DNA from: Cocos nucifera
Taxonomy: Eukaryota > Streptophyta > Magnoliopsida > Arecales > Arecaceae
Length of the DNA stretch: 64,000 nucleotides
NCBI GenBank assembly: GCA_006176705.1
Contig: QRFJ01005363.1
Location: forward strand, 36,178-100,177
Direction: 5' to 3'
In this document: piece by piece, positions 1 to 11,877 of the stretch
Layout of the letters: the number at the start of each line of letters is the position of its first letter
Position numbering within the stretch: the first letter of the stretch is position 1
Program-made: the position numbers and the translations under genes
The notes under the pieces: model-generated
Databases searched by the model: none
The model's input: only the letters and a program-made list of their open reading frames with translations
What the model was told of the DNA's origin: nothing

Positions 1-540
1 ACTAATTTCTTTTTGATAAGCTTTAAAAGTGAATGCATACTAATATGTGCAAGTCTATGATGTCAAAGCTAACTATTCTCATGCATCTTGAGCATCCGCT
101 ATCAAGATACCATCTTCGATTTTCTTCTTTAGATGCAAGACATACCTACATACAAAATCAAGTCCTTACTCTAGGTACCTAAGTTTTCTTGGGTCCTTTA
201 AGGTTAGTCACAATGGTTCCTTTTAGAACCCATATTTTCTTTACATTTGAATTGTTAGAGAATCATGTATAAAATTTGTGTCCTAGTTTACCATATTTAA
301 AATAAGTAACATTTAAAAATTTATTACTTTATGAATTTATAAAAATATTTTTTAGAAATTTTTATTTTCTTAGGGGATTATAGCCTAGACCAGCCTTATC
401 ATAAATGACTTTTTGATTTTCAAGAATCATATGAAGTTTATTTAAACTCAAAGTAAATTTTTTAACTATCGGTTTTAAATTGCTAATTTTATTTTTTAAA
501 TTTAGATTCTCTTGAGTTAAGACTAGTTTTTCACTTAGGA
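1..540 (-). pseudogene. Copia A pol start: aspartic protease remnant
   Basis: Translating the minus strand gives WYLDSGCSRC, the copia retropepsin active-site motif, with Asp-Ser-Gly-Cys encoded at 92-103. The catalytic D-S-G is intact, unlike the matching position of copy B. Upstream (to the right) a run reading like the linker between the gag zinc knuckle and the protease is broken by several stops. The rest of pol lies outside the window. Retropepsin would cleave the Gag-Pol polyprotein in the virus-like particle. Confidence 0.7.
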
Positions 541-545
541 TAGTT

Positions 546-1690
546 TCATTTTTTTTTAGCGAGACTTGATTTTTTTAATTTTAGTTCTTTGTTTTTAGTT
601 TCTAACTTCTTTAAATCATCTACTAAATCATAGAAGGTTTCTTGAAGTTCTTCGAATGTAAATTCATTTAAGATTTCAGCACTTACCTCATTCTCATGTG
701 CCGTAAGGCACAGGTTGGCTTGTTCATAAGCTTCTTCCTCTTCGAAGCTTGAGTTGTCACTGTTACTCCATGTTACCACCATAGTCTTTTTCTTATATTT
801 CTTGAAAATCTTTTTAAGTTGAGGACAATCAGACTTAAAGTGCCCCGGCTTCTTACATTCATAGTAAATAAGGGACTGCTTCCTATTCTTTTTCTTGCTA
901 TGCTCTCTTTTGGTAGGTTGCCTCTTTCTCATCCCTTATTTTCTCTTCAAAAATCTCTTGAACTTTTTTATGATGAGGGCTATTTCTTCATCTTATTCTT
1001 CATCTTCCATTTTATCGGATTCCTCATCTTGTTGAATAGTAGATTGAAGGGCTATTATCTTCTTTTTCTTGACATCTTCTTCTTGATGTTATTTCATTCT
1101 TAGCTCGTGCGTTATTAGTGATCCTAGAAGCTCCTTCAAGGGTAAAATATTCAGATCTATAGCTTCTTGAATTGCAGTTACTTTGGCCTCCTATGTTCTT
1201 GGCAAAGATCTAAGAATCTTCCTCACAAGGTCACTGTTAGAATAAGACTTTTCAAGACTTTTAAGACCATTTATAATATCCATGAATCTAGTAAACATTA
1301 CAGTTATTGACTCATCATGCTCCATTTTAAAAAGTTCATATTTGTGCACAAGCATGTTAATTTTTGACTCCTTTAACTTGATTAGTATCTTCATGAGTTA
1401 CTTCTAATCTATCCCATATTTTCTTAGCCGACATGCATGTTGAAATGCGATTAAATTTATTAGCATCTAGAGCACAATATAAAACATTCATGGCTCTTGC
1501 ATTGAGTTGAGCCATTTTCTTATCAATCTCATCCCATTCCTTTTCGGGTTTGATTGATTCCTTACCATCAATTATCTTAGTGGGTATGTATGGTCCATTA
1601 ACTATGATACTCTACATATCATAGTCAAGTATTTATATGAAAATTCTCATTCGAGCTTTTCAATAGGTATAGTTTGTCCCATTGAAAAGT
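546..1690 (-). pseudogene. Copia A gag pseudogene (UBN2 domain and zinc knuckle)
   Basis: Gag forms the nucleocapsid-like particle that packages the element RNA. The stretch 1191-1394 encodes the UBN2-type gag core (YELFKMEHDESITVMFTRF, then INGLKSLEKSYSNSD and KILRSLPRT). The stretch 546-932 encodes a basic segment and a CCHC zinc knuckle with an acidic and coiled-coil tail (VDDLKKLETKNKELK). The knuckle reads YYECKKPGHFKSDC: the first zinc-binding Cys is replaced by Tyr, which should abolish zinc binding. The two pieces are in different frames with stops between them. The same pieces recur at 15200-16450 in copy B. Confidence 0.85.
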
Positions 1691-1794
1691 GAAGGTTGGT
1701 TTGTGGACTGCTTCTCGGCTAGAGAAATACTAACTTAGATTGTCATAGATCTTTGACTCTTTGATGGTTAAATCAAAGTAGGGCTAGAGCACCA

Positions 1795-1807
1795 GGCTCT
1801 GATACCA
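1795..1807 (-). promoter_or_regulatory. Primer-binding site, initiator tRNA-Met (Copia A)
   Basis: The minus strand reads TGGTATCAGAGCC, complementary to the 3' end of plant initiator tRNA-Met. This is the standard Ty1/copia minus-strand priming site. It lies five bases from the LTR edge and fixes the element orientation. Confidence 0.9.
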
Positions 1808-1812
1808 CTGGT

Positions 1813-3084
1813 TGCCCAGCTAGCAATCCAAGAGTGGGGGTGAATTAGGTTTTTAATATTTTAAAGCTAATTTAAAGATATCAAGATTAAATGATGATAT
1901 GCAAGATGTATGTTGAAATAATTTAGGTTAGAGAAAAATATAAAAGATTAGAGAGTAAGAATTTAACAAATTAAGAAAAGAAAGATAGCAAGCACACCAT
2001 AAACAAGCAAGATTTATAGTGATTCAGTACTTTTCTTACACCTACATCTACTTACCAAGCTCTTACTTGGGAATTAAAATCCACTAACCATATTCAAACT
2101 AAATACACCATTGGAAATCTCCAACCCTAGCTATCCCAAGCTAGAACACTTGTTTTTCAGGTACAAGCCAATCCAATACAATCCTATTCAAGGTTATGAT
2201 CAATCTTTCCAAATTTTGGAACCTCCTAAAACTTGAATCAAAATAGTAAAGCAGAGTAAAAGATTTAATGATAATCCAATACAAGTTTAGCTCCCTTTGT
2301 GAGCAAATAAAATCTTAAGAACGCTTTTCACAATAATGGAGGAAGCTTCTTTGATTTTTCTCAAGATTGTTGGAGATTTAAAAGAGCTCTTGAGAGGTAG
2401 GTGAACTTAAAATGAAGGCTTCTTTGCTTGAAGATGACTTTTGCTTAGGGTTGAAATTGAATCACACCAATCTCTTGTATTTTTTCCTATTTAAAGGCTT
2501 TTAAATCTTCAATAGGTGGAGGAGAGAATTCTGGGCAAGATTTGTAGCCGTTGGAGACATTAAAGAAATCATTAAAACCTATCAAAATAAGAAAAAATAG
2601 CCATTGTAAAAAAAAATTTATTGCAGGAGTTGACTCATGGCACAGGGGTCAACTCATGGCATAGGGATCGACCTGGAGGTCGACCTCTAAGATAAAATTT
2701 AGAAAAATAGCCGTTCTATATTTTTAGCCTTCAAAACAGTAGAAGTTGACCCTGGGGTCGACCCTTGGCATGAAAAGGGCATGAAAACAGCGTGCCAAAT
2801 AGCACTTTTCAGTAGGGAATGACCTAGGGGTCGATCCTTTCGTTTCAAATTTGATTTTCTTCCAAAATAAGCATCCAAAAATCATGGGACTACCTCCAAA
2901 GGATTAAAAATTTTTTATACTTACTCTTGAGGCTCTCAGATTAAAACTTGATAAAATTATGATTTTGCTCCTAAAATATAAAAATTCTTTTTTCAAGCCA
3001 AATTCATTAGTAATCTCCTCAAATGCTTTGTAATTATCAAAATTAATTCTTGAAGTAATATATTTTTACTTTTAAATGAAACTC
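1813..3084 (-). repeat. 5' LTR of Copia A
   Basis: About 1.27 kb. It aligns with the LTR of copy B at 16573-17908, for example around the ends (AGCTAGCAA and AGCTATGCAA) and near 3000-3060 against 17830-17900. The middle (2630-2840) carries dispersed copies of a GGGTCGACCC-like palindromic motif, also present in copy B near 17380-17600. The outer terminus is eroded where it meets the CACTA element. Confidence 0.75.
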
Positions 3085-3086
3085 TA

Positions 3087-4115
3087 TACTATAAGAAATC
3101 TCATATTTTGCTATGAAATTATTTACGACAAAAAATATTCATTGCAAATAATGGTATTTATGAGGAAAATAATTTTATGTCACTAATAATAACTATTTAT
3201 GATGAAAATTTTTTTAACATAAATAATGGATTATTTATGATGAAAATCTATTTTTCATCATAAATAATAGATTATTTATGATGTAAAATTTTAATTATAA
3301 ATAATCTATCATAAATAAATCATTTAAAAAAAATAAAAAATAAGATAATTCATGATGAAAAATTTTCATCATAAATAATTAATTATTTATGATATAAATA
3401 AATTTTACTTTCTAAATAAACATTATTTACAATATAAAATTTCTATCATAAATAATCTACCATAAATAAATCATTTAAAAAAATAAAAAGGTTAAATTAT
3501 TTATGATGAAAAATTTATATCATAACTAATCAATTATTTATGATGTAAAACTATTTTTTATCATAAATAATCAATTATTTATGATGAAATATCTCCATTA
3601 TAAATAATCTACCATAAATAAATTATTTAAAAAATAAAAAGACCAAATTATTCATGATGGAAAATTTTCATCATAACTAATCAATTATTTATGATGTAAA
3701 TCTTTTTTGCATCATAAATAATTGATTATTTATGATGTAATATTTCCATCATAAATAATCTACCATAAATAAATCATTTAAAAAAATAAAAAGGCTAGAG
3801 TATTCATGATGAAAAATTTTTATCACAACTATTTGATTATTTACAATGTAAATTTATTTTTTATCATAAATAATTAATTATTTATAATGAAATATTTTCA
3901 TCATAAATAATCTATCATAAATAAATTATTTAAAAAAATAAAAAGGTTGGATTATTCATGATGGAAATTGTCCATTGCAACTAATCAATTATTTATGATG
4001 TAAATCTATTTTACATCATAAATAATTAATTATTTATGATGAAATATTTCTATCATAAATAATCTAACTAAAATTTTAAATTAAAAAAATAAAAAAATGT
4101 AGACTATTTTAAAAA
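3087..4115. repeat. CACTA left subterminal palindromic array
   Basis: About 1 kb built from repeated TTATTTATGATG and CATCATAAATAA units in both orientations, spaced by A/T-rich linkers such as AAATCATTTAAAAAAATAAA. A higher-order unit of roughly 180 bp recurs about five times. Such arrays are transposase-accessory binding regions in En/Spm elements. No gene is seen here. Confidence 0.8.
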
Positions 4116-4117
4116 TA

Positions 4118-5305
4118 AAAAAAGAGCAAAAATATGCCATGCACGATCGATGCGACAAGGTTGTGGGGTGCGAGCATGTCCACTATTAGCTAGCCCACAA
4201 ATAAATTAATATTTTTTCTAATTTTTATTAAAAATTAATATTCTTTTGAAAAAAAATTATTTTTTTTGAATATTACATAGTTTCAATATTTAAAGCCCAT
4301 CTTCATTGTTCATTATTTAAGTAATTATCATGTGAGTATCGTCACAAAATATCACCTTGATCTGATAGCTCTATCTATGCAGATCGATAAAATTTGATTT
4401 CGATAGTCACGAATGACCGTATGATGATCTGATAGATAGAATCCATCGATGGATTCGAAATTTTATAATAATGATCTTTTTGATATTTATAGTATACTAT
4501 CAAAATTTTACTTCAATTAGATATAATTATCATAGTAAATTTAGTACAGAATGATTTAGACCGTTAAATAAAAAAGGATGATCAAAAGGCCAAATGGTGC
4601 CCAATTAAGATGATTCTTTTGATAAATGATCTTTGCTAATACTTTCATCATTTATATGATGATCATAAAATTAAAATCATATGTATATAAATCATCCACG
4701 TTAAGCAGATTTTACAAAAATACAAGTATAATTACTTAAGGACCTTAAGAATAAGTATCAAGAGACATGTAGTTTTGGATCGTTCATATAATTGTGATTT
4801 GAATTTTATGATCTTCACCATACAAATGATTAAAGTAGTAGCAAAGATTATTTATCTAAAAAATCATCTTTATTGGACGTCGTTTAACCATTTGATCACT
4901 CTTTTTTATTTAATGGTTGAAATCATTCCATACTACATTGATCATAATAATGATGTCTAATTGAAGTAAAATTTTGATAGTATACTATAAATATCACACA
5001 GACTATCATTGTAAGTTTTTAGATCTATTGATGATTTCTATCTATCAGATCATCATGCGATCATTCATGACCGTCAAAATCAAATTCTATCGATCTGCAT
5101 AGATAGAGCTACCAGATTGAGACGATATTTTATGATGATGCTCACATGATAATTACTTAAATAATAAATGATAAAAATAAACTTTAAATTTTAAAACTAT
5201 GTAATATTCAAAGAAAAATAGAATTTTTTTTAAGAATACTAATTTTGGAAAAAATTAGAAAAAATTTTAATCAGCCATGCACACCAAAATTTTTGCTTTT
5301 TTTTA
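4118..5305. mobile_element. Nested element with long terminal inverted repeats
   Basis: The left edge (AAAAAAAGAGCAAAAAT, then CCATGCA) is matched in reverse complement by the right edge (TGCATGG, then AAAATTTTTGC). Inversion continues inward for about 450-500 bp per arm, for example ATCTGATAGCTCTATCTATG near 4360 against its complement near 5105. The short centre lies at about 4600-4900. No transposase is visible. It sits inside the CACTA subterminal array and looks like a nested non-autonomous insertion. Part of one arm recurs at about 40470-40810. Confidence 0.65.
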
Positions 5306-5309
5306 AATA

Positions 5310-5830
5310 ATTTTGTTGCAAGAAATATTCCATCACATAATATTCTCATTTTTTTTATTTTTTTTAATTATTTATTTATAAAAAATTATTTATGATGGAA
5401 GTTTTTATCATAAATAAATGTTATTTATGATGTAAATAATTTTTTAAATTATGTATTCATGAAAAATTATTTATGATGGTAGTTTTTGAAGTAAATTAAT
5501 TTTATTTATGATGTAAATAATTTTTCCATCATAAATAAAATTTATTTATGATGAAAAATTTTTATTACAAATATTCTTAATTTTTTAAAAAAATTTTGAA
5601 TTATTTATTTATGAAAAATTATTTTTGATATAAGGTTTCCATCATAAATAACATTTATTTATGATGAAAATTAATTTTCCATCATAAATAATTTTATCAA
5701 ATATTTTAATATTTTTTTGAGAGAAAAAATTTTCTTTGAAATAAAAATTGGCAGAAATTATTAGTGATAAAATATTTATTTCCATCACTAAATATTATTT
5801 TAGTGATGAAATTTTGATGCTAAAACTTTA
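5310..5830. repeat. CACTA left subterminal array, continued
   Basis: The TTTATGATG/CATCATAAA palindromic units resume right after the nested inverted-repeat element and end where the G/C-rich leader begins. This continuity supports the view that 4118-5305 is an insertion into one array. Confidence 0.7.
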
Positions 5831-6624
5831 TTGCTAAAATTCTTTAAATATTCTCTCCCACTACATTCACGCGAAACCCACTATCGCTCCTCAAAATCCA
5901 CTCTCGTCCACCCCCTCGTCTTCTCTCTCCCCCTCCTTCGCTTCCACTGGCCAGCGACCTGTTCTCCCATTGCCACCACTGTTGTCGCTGCCATTACCAC
6001 TGCCACTGCCATTATCGCCATGGTTGCTGCGCGCCATTGATGGCAATTTTTTTATGTTCTCTTTTGATCATTCGGGGGGCCGTGGGAGCCGTGCAATGGC
6101 CGATGGTGGGTGGTAGGGCGTGGAGGGTGGTTACCAGCTGCAAGGGATGGGGGGCATGTGGGGTGCGAGACTACGAGGCGGTGGTGACGAGACTGTAGGG
6201 GAGGCCGTGGATGTTTCCATGTAGTGGCTGGTGGCAGACGGTGGGGTGCGGAGGGTTAGTGCCAACTATAGGGGGTAGGGGGTCGCGTGGGATGCGGGGC
6301 CGCTGGCGGTGGTGACAGGATGGGTTGGGGGGCCACAAGCATCGATGGTGGGCGGTGGAGGGGTGCCGGGATGAGTTGGATGGCCGTGGGCACCAGTGGT
6401 GAGCGGTGGAGGGGCCCGCAGAGGGTGGAGGGCCATGAGCATCGGTGGTGGACGGTAGAGGGGTGTCGCAGATGGTGGGAGGTCGTGATGGTGTTTGGGC
6501 ACCACAGGGGGTGGGGGTCCGTAGGGGTGGGGCATGGAGGGGCGGTGGTGGTGGGTCGGGTGGGGGGCTGCGAGTGGTGGGTTGGCAGAGGGACGTCGCT
6601 GGGGGCGGGGTGTGGAGGGGCTTA
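5831..6624. other. GC-rich, strongly G-skewed leader of the CACTA element
   Basis: The composition changes abruptly from A/T-rich to G/C-rich. It first has a pyrimidine-rich UTR-like stretch (5860-5950), then 6060-6620 with many runs of three to six G on the plus strand. Open frames on both strands are low-complexity (Pro/His or Gly/Trp rich) and I do not accept them as genes. By position it is probably the promoter and untranslated leader upstream of TNP2. Confidence 0.55.
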
Positions 6625-7105
6625 ATTAATTTTTAAATTTTAATAAATAATAAAAAATAAAAATAATAATAATAGTAATAAATAATAATATAATAATTAT
6701 AATAATAATAAAAATAGTAGTAATAATAATATTATTAATAATAATGATAATAATAATCATAGTAATAATAGTAGTTAGAATAATAATAATAATAGTAAAT
6801 ATAATAATAATAATAAGAGTAAAAGTAGTAATAATAATAAAAATAATAATAATAGTAATAGTCATAATAATAATAGTAGTAATAATAATAGTAATAGTAA
6901 TAGTAGTAGTAAGAATAATAATGATAGTAAAAATATTAATAATAATGAGGATAATAATAATCATAGTAATAATAGTCGCTAGAATAATAATAATATAGTA
7001 AATATAATAATAATACTAATAATAGTAATAATAATAATAATATTAGTAATACTGGTAATAGTAATAATAATAGTAATAATAGTAATAGTAATAATAATCG
7101 ATTAT
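6625..7105. repeat. (TAA)n-rich microsatellite tract
   Basis: About 480 bp of imperfect TAA/ATA/TAG triplets. The Ile-rich open frames across it are artefacts of the triplet period. It follows the G-rich segment directly. Confidence 0.9.
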
Positions 7106-7269
7106 ATTAATAATAATAATAAGTTTTTTATAATTAAAATAGTTAAGTTTTTAATTATATTTTTATCATTTTACTTGTTATAGTTTAATCTTTTTATTTA
7201 TTTAATCCATGTATTTTATTATGATTATGATTTAATATTTTAATTTGCATTAGTCGAAGATTTTAATTT

Positions 7270-7620
7270 ATAATGAATATAAACTATCAGGTATGAGGAT
7301 CCAGATCGGATTTCGATTAAGGATCTGAGTCGGGATCCTATCTGGGATCCAGTTTGGGATTCGATCGGGATCTGATCTGAGATTTGGTTGGGATCTGGTC
7401 GAGATTTGGATCGAGATTTAGATCGGATCTCAATCGAGATTCGGATCAGATTCAATTCAAGATTCAATCTAGGATCCTGTTTGGAATTCGGTCTGGGATC
7501 ATGTCTGGGATTTGGTTTGGGATTTAGGTCATCATTTGGGTTGGATCTCAATCAGGATCTAGATCGAGATTTGGGTCAGAATTTGATTCAAGATCTGATC
7601 TGGGATTCGGTTTGATAATG
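7270..7620. repeat. Degenerate GGATCT/GGATTCGG minisatellite
   Basis: About 350 bp of tandem short units of 11-12 bases around GGATCTGGTC, GGATTCGATC and GAGATTTGGAT. Open frames on both strands give Asp/Leu/Arg or Pro/Ser/Arg repeats, as expected from the unit length. It lies between the TAA tract and the TNP2 pseudogene. Confidence 0.75.
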
Positions 7621-8027
7621 ATTTAATTCATGCATTGATCTAATCTTAGATTCCTATTCAAGAGTTGATCCCAGGGTCCCTAAAATGGACTCGATGAATG
7701 ACTCTTGAATGCCCTGGTTTGGGCAGTTCATAAATGCATCAATATTTTATTGTTGTCATGGTGTTCTTTATTCTATTATGGAAAATTTCATCGTAGTTAT
7801 CTTGTTTGTTCTTTGGGTACATATTAGATGTGGTTAAAATATGATTCATCTATATCATGTACTTGGAGAATTGTAGGAAGATGCTGCCAAATTTTTTTTA
7901 GATATGGAACAAAGAACAAAGCTGTGGCAATAATAAAAGTGATGCATTTTTGAAAGGAATAGAACCACACCTATTATGAAGGAGTTAGCGGAGTTAGGAT
8001 TCATGAATCATTATTCTTTATTGTCAG

Positions 8028-11000
8028 ATGGATATCGACAAAAGTTGGATAAACGTCAGGGATATTTTTTTGCCTAAAAATCAAAAAGATGTTCGAGATT
8101 TTATTGAATTTGCATGGTGTAAGATTGATAGTGCCAGTCGGATAAAGTATCCATATAAAAGATGTGTCAATATGGTATATCTTTACATATCACTTATTGA
8201 GGAGCATTTACTATATTTTGGTATGGACAAGAAGTATATTTACTGGATATGGCATGGGGAGGGTGATCCGAATGAAGTTGTGTATGATGATGATGATATC
8301 GATGATGATATTGATGCCGTTGAACCTATCGAATATGGTGGTATAGGTTCACTATTGGATGACTTACATCAAGGTGTTACCTCAAATGTACCCATAAGTA
8401 CTTGTGCATCTTTAGGTAGTTCTGATCATTAATATAATATTGATGATGTAGAAGAGACTTCTGAATAGTTTGCAAAGCTTGTTAAGGATACACAAGAGCC
8501 ACTCTATCTAAATTGTGAAGTTCTCCAAGTAAGAGTTTTTGATTAAATTGCTTCATATTAAAATTGTGAATCGATGGAATCAGAAGTCATTCGATCAAAA
8601 TTTGGCATTCATTAAAATAGCTCTTTCTAATGGATCAACACTTTCACAATCATATACTGAAGCAAAAATATATATGTGGGAATTGGAACTTGGCTATATT
8701 CCTATATATGCTTGCAAAAATGATTGTATATTATTTTACAAGAAGAATGAATAAGCAAGTGAATGTCTGCAATGTGGTGAGCCTAGGTGCAAAATCGATA
8801 ATAGGAAAGGAAACAAGATATCTCATAAGGTTTTAAGGTATTTTTCATTGATTCCAAGACTTCAAAGGTTGTATATGTCTACAAAGATAGCTAAATAAAT
8901 GAGATGGCATCATGAACAGTAGATTTCGGAGGAGAACATACATAGCCACCTAGCTGACTCTGTAGTATGAATAGACTTTGATGTAAAGTATCTGCTATTT
9001 GTGAGTGACCCATGCAATATCTAGCTTGGTCTAACGATAGATGGATTTAATCCTTTTGGTAATTTGAGTACTTTCTATAGTATATGGCCTGTAATGCTAG
9101 TTGTATGTAATGTGTCACCTTGAAAATGCATGAAAGAGCTATTTATTTTTATGTCACTATTGATTTTGGATCCGAAAGTACCAGGTAATGAAATTGATGT
9201 ATATCTACAATCCTTAATTGATGATCTAAAAGAGCTATGAAAAAATATAGAACAAACATACGATTTTATCTATCGAAGAAATTTTAAGTTGCATGCATCG
9301 ATTTTATGGACGATAAATGATTTTTCTACATACAAAAACTTATCTGGATGGAGTACCAAAGGATATCTGGCATGTCCAATATGCAACAAGGATACATCCT
9401 CCTTACATTTAAAGCATGGAAGGAAAATCTGCTTCATGGGTCATCGACGGTTTCTACCTACTAATCACTTTTGGAGGACTCATTATAACCAATATTTTGA
9501 TGATAAGTCTGACCGACGTTCGCCACCTAAGGAGTTAAGTGGAGCGAAAGTATTAGAATAACTTGAAGCCATTGAAAATATGAAATTTAGAAAAACATCA
9601 GGTACTCGCAAGCAGAAGCTTACTGGAGCTGAGCTAAATTGGACGAAACAAAGCCTATTTTTTGAACTACCATACTGGAAGCAGTTATTACTTCATCATA
9701 ACCTGGATGTAATGCACATTGAGAAGAATATTTTTGATAATGTCATCGGTACAGTGTTAAACATCGAAGGAAAAATAAAAGATAATTCAAAAGCTCGTCT
9801 TGATTTACATGAAATGGGAATTCGATCGAAATTGCATTTAGTTTATCAAGGTGATAAATTTTTTATGCCACCTGCATGTTATTCATTATTTGATGAGGAG
9901 AAGAAGAGTTTCTATGGATGGTTCAAAATCGTAAAGTTTTTTTATGCTTACGCTTCAAATGTATCACGATGTGTTGGCAACAATGACAGCAATATCTCTA
10001 GCATGAAAAGTCATGACTCCCATGTGATGATGCAGTGCTTGCTTCCTATGGTGATGCATGGCTATCTGAGTGGTGATGTTCAAGCTGCATTGATTGAGTT
10101 GGAAGTATTTTTTCAAAAACTATGTTGCTGAAAGTTGAAGATTAACTTAATTGAAAAGTTTGAGAAAGATATTGTGCTCATTCTTTGTAAGTTAGAAAAA
10201 ATCTTTCCACCATCATTTATTGATGTTATGATACACCTGGCTATTCATCTTTCAAAAAAAGCTCTTTTGGCTATCCTGGTACATTATCGGTCGATGTATC
10301 CTATTGAAAGATAAAAAAAATTATAATCTCTTTAACATATCAGTTGTAAGATATAAATCTATTACAACACTTTATTTTTTTTTATTTGCAGATTCTTGTG
10401 TATCCTAAAAAATTATGTGCATAATAAGACACAGCCTGAAAGGTTCATAGCAGAAGCATACGTAGCTATGGAGTGTCTCACATTCTGCTAGATGTATCTT
10501 GACATCGAAGTAAGATTCAATCATGCAAATCGTAATGCTGATTGTGAATGGGATGATGATGAACTAACACTATCCATATTCAAACAAATGGTTTGACCTA
10601 TGGGTGAAAGAAGATATGAGTTTATGGATGTGAATGAGCTATCCAAGGTATACTTCTATATTCTAAATAATTATGAAAAAATTGAAGATTTAATTAAGTA
10701 TTATCATAGCAAAATTTTAGTATTTAACTATTTTTTTCATGTCGATATAAAATTAAAAATCATGACTTATTATAGTGAGCACAAGAATATACTATCCAGG
10801 GAGAATAATATAAATGTTGATGATCGATATTGGATGAAATTTGCAAAATAATTTAGAGACCATGTAAGTTTCACTAGTATTACATTATATTTTTATAATT
10901 ATATAATTAATTATTTGTATCGACATAATTTTTTATGCTATATTATAGATAAAATCTAAGTATTTCAATAAAAAAGAGGGTACGATCGATGAGTTATACA

Positions 11001-11726
11001 ATTTGGCATGTGGTCCCGATCGAAGGGTTAACTACTATATATCCTGTATCATTAGAGGAATGAGATTTCATACAAGAGAGCTTGAGATGCAAAAATGGAC
11101 CTAGAACAGTGGGATTGCTACAATAGGATTTGAAGGAGAAGAGGAGATTGAATATCTTGGTGTATTGATTGATATAATAGAATTGAAGTATGGGTCCAAA
11201 TATTTGGTATTCTTATTTCAGTATGAATGGTGGGATATTAGTAATAAGAAGATCGATATTCATATCGATCCATACTTTATCGGTGTAAATTTTGCATGAA
11301 CATAGTACCAGAATGAGCCGGATATATTAGCAACTCAAGTGAAATAAGTAATATATTTAAAGGATTTAAAATATCAAGGTGATTGGTATGTCGTACAAAG
11401 AATAATACCTTGAAGCTAGCATATATGGTATACCAATTACCCAACTAAAGATGGACGATAATTCAAATCTATATAAAGAGGAAGCTTTTTAAGAGGAAGA
11501 ACCAACATTGACTAAGCACCTTATTGACAAAGAATTTATGCCAGCTCCTTTGAATAGGGCTGATCTACCATCTAATGAAGTTGAAGCTGATTTTGTATTT
11601 AATCTTGATGATTTGGAGGGCAATGATCAGTTCATAAATGATGATGAGATAGAGGACGATACATTAATCGATTATTATAATTCGAAGGAGGATCTAGAAA
11701 TCGAGGATATGGATATTGATAAGTAG
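8028..11726 (+). pseudogene. TNP2-family (En/Spm TNPD-like) transposase pseudogene
   Basis: Domains follow the family order. The N-terminal transposase-associated domain is at 8028-8290 (DKSWI..., ending WIWHGE). Next come a Cys-rich stretch near 8765 (ECLQCGEPRC) and the tnp2 catalytic domain (DGFNPFGNLSTFYSIWP near 9045, NDFSTYKNLSGWSTKG near 9310, HLKHGRKICFMGHRRFLP near 9410, LDVMHIEKNIFDN near 9705). A DUF4218-like part follows (MMQCLLPMVMHGYLSGDVQ near 10030), then a DUF4216-like C-terminus (FQYEWWDIS near 11220). It would cut and paste CACTA termini. Frames are broken by many stops, several of them Trp codons turned into TGA or TAG (9121, 9238, 11297, 11303). A short intron may lie near 10320-10390. 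The start is the ATG before DKSW. Family identity is firm. Confidence 0.92.
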
Positions 11727-11877
11727 ATCTGTATCCTTTATTAAATCTTCTCTTGCAATAATGGTATGCAATACAATTCTATTCATTAGCATTTATGTAT
11801 TTTTCACTATTATTATTCATTATTATATTCATTTATATATTAAGTTAATTATATGCATAGTTTAAGCATTGCAGGTA

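Larger units (their letters stand above)
1..3084 (-). mobile_element. SIRE/Maximus-like Copia element A, 5' part (cut by window edge)
   Basis: On the minus strand the order is 5' LTR (1813-3084), initiator-Met primer-binding site, gag, then the protease at the start of pol, which runs off the left window edge. This order and the gag and protease motifs fit the SIRE/Maximus branch of Ty1/copia. Gag is broken by stops, so the element is dead. A second copy of the same family lies at 14348-17908 in the same orientation and aligns along its whole length. The right edge abuts a CACTA element at 3087. Assignment to Copia is firm; the lineage name is inferred from the gag style and the LTR/PBS layout. 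Confidence 0.85.

Noticed and set aside
6266..6998. Pro/His-, Gly/Trp- and poly-Ile frames
   Set aside because: They are produced by the G-rich stretch and the TAA triplet tract, in several frames and on both strands.
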